This document shows positions 51,718-61,960 of a stretch of DNA of 64,000 nt, piece after piece. The translations under genes were made by a program, and so were the position numbers. The DNA lies in contig JAHLKC010000092.1 in assembly GCA_025449115.1 (NCBI GenBank), forward strand, positions 62,001 through 126,000, in the 5' to 3' direction. The notes beneath the pieces are model-generated. The model was not told the origin of the DNA. It searched no databases and saw nothing but the letters and a program-made list of their open reading frames with translations. The stretch comes from Chytridium lagenaria (lineage: Eukaryota; Chytridiomycota; Chytridiomycetes; Chytridiales; Chytridiaceae). Within the stretch, counting starts at the first letter, position 1; every line of letters starts with the position of its first letter.

Positions 51718-52847
51718 GTTCAAGGTTGAAGCCCTGTTCACCTCAAACAGAAATCTAATCTTTTTTTTTCAAAAAACACCCGCGACTTGACTTGGTTCGA
51801 CACGCGTAAAGGAACAATGGGACTCAGGGATTCTTAGTAACAACCGTTAGGTCAGGGATTATCAGTAACGACCGTGAGAGATTGAAGATGAGCGGAGTTG
51901 TAGACTTGAAGGCTCTGACGATGCCTCTGTGGTGAGGGTTCGCTTTTATGTTGTGGAGTTTGGGATAATGGGGAAGCGACCATGGATTTTTTTGCCATTT
52001 TTCACTTCAGAATTTGCTGACTGTTCAGGGTTGGGTGATTCAGACAGCATCACTAAATAAAGCTCGGGAAAGAGATACATTGACTACTGGTGTGTTGATG
52101 ATGTCGATGAATGTTAAGGGAAATAGGTTGTGATTGTGGTTGTGGTTGTGGGGGATGTGGTGATGGTGGGTATCGGCTAGTATCACCCATGCAATGAAGA
52201 CTCGCGGTATGTTTGCGTAATCCTCTTCACGGATGCTTACGCTATAGAATCACCATAGCGGGATTAGTTTTCTACGGGAATCATAACCATTGTTTTAAAG
52301 AGATCGTCCAGAAGGGAAAAAAAAAAAGACAGAGGAGTGTCTTTATGCCTAAGCAGCTAGCTGGAGAAACTGTATGGGTTGATTTTAATCGTCCATCGCT
52401 GTCGTCTTGATACTTGCTTTTAAACAAGTGCTTTCAGATGAACGTGCTCCCACTTTATTTGTTGACCATCTGTTTCCATCGGCCGTACCTAGTAATATAC
52501 CACTTTCTTGGACTACATATATACCCCCACCACCAATTTTCATCCTACAGTTTAGCATACGAACGCGCAATCATGTGGAAAGTAGATACGCATTGCAGCA
52601 CGTCGATCGGCTCTTTTTTTTTTTTTTTTTTTTGCGCAACTATATCTCCAATTTCCAGTACCATCACTTTCTAATTACTTCACATCCGCACCCGACCCTG
52701 CTTTCATGCTTATTCTGAATTTCTTATGTTATGTAAATCGAAAATGAAAGCATTATTAACTTATCGCACGAAAAAATAGACTGCGTATGTGGAAAGTAGA
52801 GGCTCAAAAAGAGGAAAAAGCTTTAACGTCATCGTTAACGGATGTTC
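51718..52847. other. Intergenic upstream of ADE12
   Basis: Holds the ADE12 promoter side. Short open frames (such as 52213-52410 on +) have no recognisable motif. A 20-T run lies at 52614-52633. Confidence 0.4.
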
Positions 52848-52950
52848 CACCGTCAGGACAACCATTGACGGAAGAGACTACGCCTACTGAAAGGTTTTGT
52901 TGGAAAAATCTTTGACCTACGTAACAACGCCTTGCTTACCAACATTCGCC
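52848..52950 (-). pseudogene. Decayed fragment of the secreted-protein family
   Basis: About 100 bp align with the 3' end of paralogue A at about 53238-53335. Shared blocks include the GACGGAAGAG..CTACGCCTA segment, then a TTGGA-AA-C-TTT segment, then TAACAACGCCTTGCTTACCA against CAACAACACCTTGCTTACCA. Many substitutions and a short gap separate the copies, so this is an old remnant of a fifth family member or of a tandem duplication of A's last exon. No open frame remains. Confidence 0.5.
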
Positions 52951-53236
52951 GCTTTTTCATAAGCTGTAGCCCAGCAATTACGGCATACAAGCTTTGGAAC
53001 TTAAACTCTTTTTCAAACATTTTGAAAAATGTAATATGTATGATGCAAAATGCAGAAAGTGCTCTTTATAGACATGCGGGTGTACAGGAATTCAGTGAGT
53101 GTATGTATGAAAAGAACCGACTTGAAACACAACGGAAAATAATGCATAGAAAGATTGAGGGAATGTTCAACGAGAGGGAACATTTCCGTCAATTCTCTAG
53201 ATCGAAGGGCTTTCAGCGGAGGTGTCGTAATCACGT

Positions 53237-54570
53237 TCACGACAACCAACGACGGAAGAGGCTACGCCTAGTGAGAAGGGACAGCGCTTGCTGGAGAAGA
53301 CCTTTCACCTGCGCAACAACACCTTGCTTACCAGCATCAGCAGCTCCTCCAGCAGCGGCATTTCCAGCAGCGGCAGCAGCATCAGCCGCATCAGCCGCCG
53401 CGATAATAGGGTCCACAGCTGCAGCCGCACCCGCGTTACCGGCACCCGTGTTACCAGAACTCGGGTTACCAGCACCCGCGTTGACTTGATTGTTGTTGTT
53501 GTTCTTGTTGTTGTTCAAAGCTGGAGGAGGGGGGGGTGCAGCCGCATTTCCAGCAACACCTTTCATCAAGTTCTGCGCAGCGTCAACAGCGGGTGCAAGG
53601 GCTTCACCACCACTGGCTTCTTTGAGAAGGGTGATGGCTTGTTCAATGAGGGTTTTAGCTTGGGCGACACGTTGAGTGAGATCACCCGTGGCATCCACGA
53701 CGGCAGGAGGAGCAGCCGCAGGGGGAGCAGCCGCAGGGGGGCAGCCGCGGGTGGAGCAGCAGCGGGAGGGGCGGCACCAGCACCTCCACCTTTCACGGCT
53801 CCAGCTTTAGGTGTGAAGTTCGCAATACCATCAAATCCAAAGCCCTAAAAGAAATAGAGAAGGTCAGCAGGAGAACCTTCAACGAAGTGAAAATAAGGAA
53901 GGAAACTTACGAAAACAAGATCAGCGACAGAGACGTCAGCGGCAGCTCCTGGACCCCTTCCAGCAGCTTTGGCGGCTGTAAGGATATCGGCACCAATTCG
54001 GTTGACGGTTTGAGCGCCTTGGACAAAATTTTGGTTGTTGCTTCCGGGAGCGGCAGTTCGAGGATCGACCTTAGGGACGATGCCCCTGAGGATGGGGTTG
54101 CTCGGGAAAGCAGGGTCCGTGCAAACTGATAATAATATAATTATGTTAGACGTACTTGGGCGGTAGATTCGAAGGTTTTGAAAAAACTCGCTACGTGATA
54201 AAGTAGGGGAATGAGGAAACTTACTGGTATCCCTAGCATCCGCATTAACCGGGTTAAAGTTCCTCTCAGCTGCCACAAGATCCATTGCCGCATCAATGAT
54301 CTTTTTGAACGCCGGTCCATCATTCTCACACTCCTTCTTGGCAGCCTCAATCAAATCATCGGCCATCTTGAGTTTAGCGCAAGGGCTCGCAGCAGCAAGC
54401 AGGAGTGAGATCTCCTGCCCTCCAAAGCCCAGAGCATTGTCACCAGGCGATTTGCGACATCCCGAGGCTTGGACTTTTTGACCAAGTTGGACCAACTGCT
54501 CTTGTTGAAAACGAGCGTCGACGGTGGATGCGAGGGTGGCGAAGGCGAAAAGCATGGGAAGTAGATGCAT
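53237..54570 (-). CDS. Secreted Ala/Pro-rich protein, paralogue A (short form)
   Basis: Start at 54570. The signal peptide is MHLLPMLFAFATLASTVDA, then RFQQEQLVQLGQ. The N-terminal domain shared by the family has SGCRKSPGDNALGFGGQEIS, ASPCAKLKMADDLIEAAKK, ECENDGPAFKKIIDAAMDLV, AAERNFNPVN and ICTDPAFPSNPILRGIVPKV, with four cysteines. Introns at 54126-54224 and 53845-53910. The second part (GFGFDGIANFTPKAGAV) leads into Pro/Ala/Gly and Asn-rich low complexity and ends with a helix-like VAQVKGLLQQALSLLT. It lacks the repeated four-Cys domain of B, C and D. A G-run near 53740 breaks the frame. No function is recognised; a cell-surface or extracellular role is inferred from the signal peptide and composition. 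Confidence 0.75.
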
Positions 54571-54687
54571 TTTGTTGGTATAGTGGTGTGTATGTATGCG
54601 AGGTTTTTTCTGTAGGAAGTGGGGTATTCCACGTTTGAGTGATATGAAATGAGAGTTATGAAGTGAATTAAGGTCAACTGTGTCCTC

Positions 54688-54695
54688 TTTTTATA
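54688..54695 (-). promoter_or_regulatory. TATA-like element upstream of paralogue A
   Basis: TATAAAAA on the minus strand, about 118 bp before the chosen ATG at 54570. Similar elements lie upstream of paralogues B and D, which supports a real promoter element. Confidence 0.5.
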
Positions 54696-55011
54696 CAACC
54701 TTGAACCTTTCAAGAAACGTCAAAGGCGCATGATGGGACCAGGTGGGGGGTTTGAGTGTTGTTTCAGGAATCTTTGTGTGCCGTTCAACACCTTTACCAT
54801 TCTTGTCGAATGCGCCGTCACGCACCAATCGCGCTCATCACCGTCATGGTGTCTTTTCTTGTCAAGGCGCGGCACGCCGCAAATCGCGTCAGTTATTGAG
54901 AATGTATGTCGTACAATCAGGAGGTACGTTGACAAGGTCCTCCTTTGTTTTAATGTTTCAAAGTTGGGGCAAACAAAAAGATGAAATGACCGTTTTTACG
55001 GCGTCATTTGG

Positions 55012-55033
55012 TTTTTTTTTTTTTTTTTTTTTT
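55012..55033. repeat. Poly-T run (22)
   Basis: Uninterrupted T tract on the plus strand, within the A-B spacer and 57 bp from a longer tract. Confidence 0.9.
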
Positions 55034-55087
55034 GGTAGTTGCTTTTTGTTTTATAAAAAAAAGCCTTCAAATTTACTTAAGTCTTTA

Positions 55088-55089
<2 letters not shown>

Positions 55090-55123
<34 letters not shown>
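55090..55123. repeat. Poly-T run (34)
   Basis: The longest homopolymer in the window. Read on the minus strand it is a 34-A tract, as left by retroposed transcripts, but no flanking element was recognised. Its exact length is unreliable in sequence data. Confidence 0.9.
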
Positions 55124-55125
<2 letters not shown>

Positions 55126-55484
55126 CTTGTTTTAGAGGTTTCAAGAGCTGCCGTCAATTGATCCCGTGCTGTTGGTCGGCTTTTCGAATCCTTGTGTATA
55201 TTTAAGAGTCATATAAAGGGATAGAAACGTAAAGACACTTAAAAACGTGTTCTCTATTCAGTTCAGAGTGGGATTGGCTCAATAATTGTATCGACCTGCA
55301 GATAAATAATAATGTGCAGGAATTTGCAGAGCAGAAAGCCAAATAAGAAGGATAACGAGATAGAGAAATGTCCTTTATTTAACGAAATAGAGAAAACTGT
55401 CAATATAAGTCAAAGTCATCAATATCCATTCCTACTTTCATCCTTTTCTGCCAACAGAACCAATCTTCACGGCATTCGAATCGT

Positions 55485-55745
55485 TTACATCATGCGAAGG
55501 CTGAGAAAGTTGTGAGCGGCATTTCTGTTACGATCCATAAAGTCATCAAAGTTTTGAACGAAAACATACAAAATAATGCATTGACAAAACTTCAGGATTA
55601 GGAGGATTGCACTGGCGGAGTAGGTTGCTCGTTGACTGAATTGTGATTGCTCGATGAGAAGAAGAATAATGAGACTGCGAGGGATGTTGGCATTCACGAA
55701 TGTGGACACAAGACACCAAAGGGATTGGATGACCAACTCACGCGC
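55485..55745 (-). other. Hydrophobic open frame, possible gene fragment
   Basis: The minus-strand frame reads SARELVIQSLWCLVSTFVNA, NIPRSLIILLLIEQSQFSQR, then ATYSASAILLILKFCQCIIL and YVFVQNFDDF, with two membrane-helix-like spans and natural composition. It has no in-frame ATG and no partner exons that I can place. It could be the end of a multi-span membrane protein now truncated, or chance. Confidence 0.22.
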
Positions 55746-56106
55746 ACTTTGTTTTGTTAAAAGTCATCTGCATAAAATTATGGCAAGAAATTGAAGAAAA
55801 CCTAGAATTTATAACAGGCTATCGAGGCTAACAATTGTGCGAACAAAATTATGCATATCAATGTATATGTATATATGGATAAAAGGGGTTAGGCTCCACG
55901 CTGAAACAACAAGACTGTTAGTTTGCACACTACCATAAAGGCGTCACTAAACACATTATGACCAACAATTTTCGATCGAACAGCTGATCAGGTCGAAGAT
56001 GTCCAGGTGTGCAGGCGAAGTTAAGAAAGGTCAAATATGGGGATATCGGACGTAAGAGTCATGTTTTATTTCTTGTCTCTTTGACGAATACATAAAAGCA
56101 AAACAC

Positions 56107-56438
56107 CTAGAGACCAACAGCAGCGTTAAACTGTTTAGCCGCTGCAATGTTCTGCGCGGCTTTAGCAGCATCAGCACCGGTGGAAAATCCGCGGGCACCA
56201 GAAGCGACGAGAGCAGCACCTGCAGCCTCACACTTGGCCCTGCATCCATCTCCCTTGACTAGGTTAGTGCAAAGCTGTCCAACGACGACACCAGGGTTAA
56301 GCGCAACCTGGTTGCCGTTAAACCCAAATCTGTTCTCGTTGCCTCTCGAGATGAACTCCATCTTAGGGCCAGTGCAGGTACCAGCGGCGCCGTTGTTGTT
56401 TCCCTGACCCTGGTTGTTGTTCTGGTTCCCTTGACTTC

Positions 56439-56485
<47 letters not shown>

Positions 56486-58107
56486 GCCTTGACCCTGTTG
56501 TCCACCGGCACCAGCGAATTGTGCAGCAATGTTGCTCTGCTTACCAAGCGCAACGTTAAACCTATCAGCAGCCTCAGCAGCCGTCTGGACTGCGCAGCGT
56601 TAAATTGACCAGAGTAGCCACGAGCTCCATTCATGGCTCGTCCAGCTGCCTCACAGTTAGCCTTGCAGGCTCCAGCTTGGTTACAGATCTGCTGAACGAC
56701 AACGGCAGAGTTCAACGCTACTTGCTGGCCTCCACGTCCAAATCGGTGTTCACTAGCACCAGGTTGCGAGATAAACTCCATGGCTTGGACGTTGGAGCAG
56801 TCCAAGCCGGCGGGAGCAGCTACAGCGCCGGCTCCACCGCCGGTTATAGCCGGGGGTGCGGGAGCGTTAGCGAATTGAGCAGCAAAGTTGGACGGATTTC
56901 CAAGAACAGCGTTGAAACGATCGGCGGCTTCAGCGTTAGCGCGGGACTGAGCAACGTTAAATTGACCAGAGTATCCACGAGCTCCGTTCATGGCGCGTCC
57001 GGCAGCGTCACACTGAGCCCTGCAGTTGCCAGAGTTGTTGCAAATCTGCTCAATTACGATCGCAGAGTTTAACGCGACTTGCTGGCCACCACGTCCAAAA
57101 CGATGTTCTCTACCACCAAGTTGCGAGATGAATTGCATCTGTTGGACGTTGGCACATTGCCCTCGACTCGCTTGGACTTGAGGAAGAGGGGATGGAGGGG
57201 GTGCGACAACAGCAGGTGGAGGGGAATGGGACGGTTCTGGCCGGCGTTGTTGTTGTTATTGTTGTTGTTGTTGTTATTTCCAGCACCAGTGCTGCCGTCA
57301 CCACGAGCAGCACCACCACGGGGTGTGAAAGCGCGATACCGTCAAAGCGTTGGCCTAATTGTAATTTTAAACAAAATTGATTAGGTAAGAAATTATATAA
57401 ACATGATGCATTCTAGATAACATTAAGGTCGAAAAAGATGCATAATACTTACAAAGAGAAGATCGGCCATGGAAAGAGCGTTACTGGCCCCTGGACCCGT
57501 ACCGGCAGCCTTGGCGGCGTTCTGGATCTGTAAAGCCCTGGCATTCAAAGCTTGAGCACGAGCTGAAAGCGCCTGATCGTTGTTGGTTGTGCATTGGTAC
57601 GAGGGTCAACTTTCTGTAAGATTCCCTTGAGCTCTGCTTGAGCGGGAAGACCCGGAGTGGTGCAGACCTGTTATAATGTAAAAGTATAATATTAGGTATA
57701 ACAAAGTATATAAGCATAATATGTATATAGATCTTGTACATGAGATGAGAAAATCATATCCAACTTACCGTGTCCAGGTTTCCGGCGAAAGGATTGAAGT
57801 TCCTCTCAGCTGCAACGAGATCAACGGCAGCGTCGATGGCTTGTTGGATAGCGTCAGTGTCGGCTCCACAGGAAGCTTTGGCGCGAACGATAAGGTCGTC
57901 TGCCATCTCGAGCTTTGCGCAAGGTGAGGCGCCGGCGAGGAGGAGGGCAATCTCTTGACCGCTAAATTGACGACCGAGGGCTTGGTCGTTGAGACAGGCG
58001 GGGCCGCTGATTTACCGGCGAGGTCGACGGCGTTCTCTTGACCGAAGCGGGCGTCGACGGAGGTGAAGAGAAGAGCGGAGGCAATGGTATGATAGTGGTA
58101 ACTTCAT
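56107..58107 (-). CDS. Secreted protein, paralogue B, three four-Cys repeats
   Basis: Start at 58107 (MKLPLSY..., then TIASALLFTSVDA after a one-base slip), giving a signal peptide followed by RFGQENAVDLAGKSAAPACL. The N-terminal domain has SGQEIALLLAGASPCAKLEM, LVAAERNFNPFAGNLDTVC and LPAQAELKGILQKVDPR. Introns fall near 57670-57770 and 57360-57450. After GQRFDGIAFTP and an Asn-rich linker come three copies of a domain of about 80 residues, at about 57140-56890, 56790-56570 and 56365-56110. Each has the pattern C..V..M.FIS..G.E.RFG..G.QVALN..VV.Q.C......C...C.AAG.A. At least five frame breaks, one beside a GTT microsatellite, make the exact protein uncertain. Function is unknown. Confidence 0.72.
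56439..56486. repeat. GTT/AAC microsatellite (about 16 units)
   Basis: A trinucleotide run inside paralogue B, in the linker between its second and third four-Cys repeats. On the coding strand it can be read as poly-Asn or, in another frame, poly-Thr. The shorter (Asn/Gln/Gly) version in D shows the ancestral linker. Confidence 0.85.
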
Positions 58108-59586
58108 GGTTGCTGAATTTGTTGAGAGTGAGTTGTTGAAGTGCTTATGGTATAATCAGTATGAAATGTTGTATTCTGGTTTTGAGGGGTATAGCGATGA
58201 TAGTCGCCGTAAGAGCTACTGGGTATGGAAACAATTGAGTATTGATGGTTGAAGATAGTGTTAAAGATGAGTGGACTTCACGCGTTTTTATACGAGTTTC
58301 GTAGAGTTATGAGACGTGACCACATATTGTTGATGTCAACAAATAAGATTGAACCATGATGAACTGCCATAAACTTTAACGCTTACCGCAATCTCAAACA
58401 AATCAGCTACATGCGCCCAGCAGTCTGATTGGTTATTTTCTGCATATTTCCGTACATATGGGGAAGTTTTTTGCAGTTCATTTTAGGCGGAACGAAACAA
58501 ATGTCGACATCTCTTCGTTGGCCAGAGTAATACGCGGCCGCTCGTGGTAATGCGGCCTAACCTGCACAGCATGTCTCTGAAACAAATCTGCCGCTCTTTT
58601 AATCAGTGACGAATCTTGAGACTTACGTTAAGAGGAAATGAAAGCTTAGGATTGCTGCTATAAGCCATAATTGGCGTGTAAAATAATTTAAGAGTTACCT
58701 ACTAATTTGTGACGTTTTTTGTTGCTGAGCTAACTCTGGGGTCCGAACCGTGAGGGGGATATGCGGTTTGGTCCAGCTTGATATTTATCACAAGGAAAAA
58801 GGATTTGCTAATGATCTTGTGTGTGAACAATTCACTTGAGAGAATTAAAGTCAGACGTTAAATGGGCATTACTGTTTTCCTTCAGCTAGTTTCTTGAGCC
58901 CAAACTCAAAGAGGATGTTAATGAAAGTTGATATGGCGAAAGAGTGCGCTCAACGATAAAGTGTCTTTAATACGGTGAATGACCATACCAAGATAAAAAT
59001 GCTGTTGTATTGTTAACGAAACACGAAAAGATGCTTTTGATGTTTTACAATGCATGACGGAAACCAAATGCTCAGTCGATTATAACCCATTTTTGACTAT
59101 TTACTTTGAAGTGCATTTATTATAACTTAAAGTTAAACATAGCTCTATGTTTAGGTTTTAGAGTGCTGCCGGTACTTGGATTGGCTAAAGAAATAATTTT
59201 GGTAGAACCAACTCACATGCTCTTTTGCTCAGTAATTAAAGCGGAATAAGGACATGGTATAGAGCAAGGTTTAAGAATGTAAATCAGAATGATAGATGAA
59301 AGAGCAATATCCAATGTTTTATTTCACAATGCAGAGATATGGAGTAACGAGAAATGGTAAGGGATATGTGTATCGAAAAGGAAAAGAGTGCAAAAACGAA
59401 CACCACATCCGATCAAGAGACGAGAGGGTAAAAGAAAAAATCAAACAAACTTGAAACAGATATGTATTCAGAAAAAAACACACCGAAAAGATATAGAGTC
59501 TAAAAATCAGAAGCCTGGTGTGTGTTCTGACAGCGGTACGAACGATATGGAAAGAGAAAAAGGTAGGTAAAAGGGAAAATAGTTGT
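58108..59586. other. Intergenic between paralogues B and C
   Basis: About 1.5 kb with no convincing coding exon on either strand. It contains the promoter of B near 58285 and AT-rich sequence. I see no transposon ends or long repeats. Confidence 0.4.
58285..58292 (-). promoter_or_regulatory. TATA-like element upstream of paralogue B
   Basis: TATAAAAA on the minus strand, about 178 bp before the ATG at 58107. It is the same element as found upstream of A. Confidence 0.45.
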
Positions 59587-61270
59587 TTAAGCAAGGCCAG
59601 CATCAACGTTGAATTTGTTTGCCGCAGCGGTGTTCGCCTCAAACTTTGCCGCATCCTTTACATTCGTAAAGCCGCGCACCCCGAAGCAACTAGGGTAGCC
59701 CCAGCAGCCTCACACTTGGCCTTGCATCCATCGCCCTTGACAAGGTTCGTGCAGATCTGTCCAACAACGACAGCAGGGTTCAAAGCCACCTGGTTACCAT
59801 CAAATCCGAATCTACTCTCAGACCCCTTTTCAATAAACTGCATCTTGGGACCAGTGCATTGCCCGCAGCTCCATCACTACCTGTAGTGACTCCGGCGAAT
59901 TTTCCGGCAACGTTGGTAGGGTTGCCAAGGGCTTTGTTGAAGGTATCAGCAGCTTGGGCGTTAAGAAGATCCCTGGCGGGGTCAGCCGCGTCACTAGTGA
60001 ATCCCTTGACACCTGTGGCGACAAGTGCGGCCCCAGCAGCATTGCAGATGTCCTTACATTGACCGTTGGCGCGATCACAGATCTGTTGGACGACAATGGC
60101 CGGGTTGAGAGCGACTTGGGTATTGTCAATGCCGAAACGGTGTTCCCGGCCTTGAACGACAAAATCCATCTTGCGGACGTCTGCGCATTGACCGGCGGCG
60201 GCGGCGGGTGCGGTGGCGGGAGGAGGAGTCGCAGGTGGAGGAGCGGCGTTTCCAGCATTATTGTTATTGTTGTTGTTGTTGGCGGGTGGGGGAGTCGCAG
60301 CGCCTTGACCGGAAAGGAGGGCAATGGCTTGTTGGAGAAGAGATTTGGCCTGTGCGATCTTGGCGGCTTTGTCGGCACCAGCGTTACCAGCGTTGCCTTG
60401 GTTCTGGTTCCCCTGGTTTTGGTTGCCCTGGTTCTGGTTACCTTGGTTCTGATTGCCTTGGTTGCCCTGAGCAACGCCGCCTCCGAGGACCGCACCCGCC
60501 TTAGGGGTAAAATCTTTGACGCCGTCAAACCCGTTGGCCTGTGGGATAGAATGAGGAAAATGGTTTATTATTAGTTGCGCGCCATATAATAAGGAAGGGT
60601 TGAGGGGAAAAGAAAGGGTAAAAATTGAAAAGTAGAGAAAAAATATTAAAGGCTTTTCGTGTCCGATATCGCAAAATACAAAAGAACAACTTACAAAGAC
60701 AAGATCAGCGATAGAAACACCAGCAGGTGCACCCGGCCCCTTTCCAGCGGCCTTTGCTGCGGCGAGGATGGCAGTGGCTCTGGTGTTGAGAGCTTGAGCC
60801 CTGCCAGAAAGAGCTTGGTCGCCGTTGTTGGGGTCAGCTTGACGAGGGTCAACCTTGGGAATGATACCCCTCAAAACCTCGTTCACTGGGAGCGTAGCAT
60901 CCGTGCAGATAGCGTCGAGATTCCCGTTAAAGGGGTTAAAGTTCTTTTCGGCTCCGAGGAGGTCCATGGCAGCCGCAACAACATTGGCAAAAGCAGGGGC
61001 ATCGTTCTCACATTCCGTGCGAGCAGCAGCGAGCAGGTCATCGGCCATCTTGACCTTGTCACATGCACCGGCACCAGCGAGGAGTTTAGCGATTTCTTGA
61101 CCACCAAAACCGAGGGCTTTGTCACCAGGGGATTTGCGACATCCTGAGGCCTCAACTTTTGGGCCGAGATTAGCTTCACGCTCTTGACCGAAACGCGCAT
61201 TCACAGAGGAAGGAAGATTAAGGGAAAAGAGCAGGGTAGAGGCAACAGCGAGGATGGTGGAAAACTTCAT
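59587..61270 (-). CDS. Secreted protein, paralogue C, two four-Cys repeats
   Basis: Cleanest member. Start at 61270: signal peptide MKFSTILAVASTLLFSLNLP..VNA, then RFGQEREANLGPKVEASGCR. The N-terminal domain carries the family marks LGFGGQEIAKLLAGAGACDK, TECENDAPAF, LLGAEKNFNPFNGNLDAICT and LRGIIPKVDPR. Intron at 60539-60694 (156 nt, a multiple of three and without stops, so retention would keep frame). Then ANGFDGVKDFTPKAGAV, a GNQNQ-repeat linker, a helix AKIAQAKSLLQQAIALLSG, an Asn/Pro/Ala linker and two four-Cys repeats (CADVRKMDFVVQGREHRFGI...; CTGPKMQFIEKGSESRFGFD...). It ends NKFNVDAGLA at 59587. Frame slips occur near 59865 and 59685. Unknown function; probably extracellular or wall-associated. 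Confidence 0.8.
60400..60470 (-). repeat. 15-bp coding repeat (GNQNQ units) in paralogue C
   Basis: About five imperfect 15-bp units on the minus strand encode Gly-Asn-Gln-Asn-Gln. They form a flexible linker after the N-terminal domain. Confidence 0.75.
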
Positions 61271-61960
61271 TTTCGTTTAAAGGTTTATATGTATATGGAT
61301 CAAAACGGAAAGAAGTGGATAAGATTAACGGGTGAAACCTCAGGGCAGAATGAAGTTGAATGACAATGGGTATGTGAGTATTCGAATGAGTAATTAACAA
61401 TACGTGTCTACCGCATATAACAAAAGTGCAGTTTAGTTTAGTTTCTCTTGTTGTTGAGGAGATGTGAAGGGCCGTTCAAGGGGAAAATGCAGCCAGCTTT
61501 TTATTGATGTATGAAAGAATAGGAAAAGGTGGGAGGTCAGAGGTGAGAGGTGGAGAAAAGACAAGAGGCTGGACCTTGTCAACCAACCGCACATGTAATA
61601 CACACCGCAATGCTCGTGTATTTACCGTTACGTAACCATTTTCTCTGTGTATTTCTATTACCTAATCAGGTGAATTGGCACCCCTTCAAGCACACACAAA
61701 GTATTAATTACTAATAATAAATAATAATAAATAATAAATAATAAATACCTATATATGTACATGCAACGGAAAAATAAAAAGACGTCTGCATGTGGCGTGT
61801 GCGTGTGTGGTGAAATGTGATGAGTAAATTGAATGAAACGCTGAAAGAAAATAAATACTTATAAAAATGCAGTAGTAAAGTAAAAATGTATTTGCATAAA
61901 GAAACAAAAATGTGTGCGAGAAAAATGCAAGAGAAAAACATGCAAAGTCTTTGTAATAAC
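61271..61960. other. Intergenic between paralogues C and D
   Basis: Contains the promoter region of C and the 3' region of D, with an (ATA)n-like AT-rich stretch at 61710-61750. No coding exon was recognised. Confidence 0.45.

Larger units (their letters stand above)
54571..56106. other. Intergenic between paralogues A and B
   Basis: Holds the promoter of A and the 3' side of B, with two long poly-T runs (listed separately). A hydrophobic open frame on the minus strand at about 55485-55745 is described separately. No other gene was seen. Confidence 0.4.
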
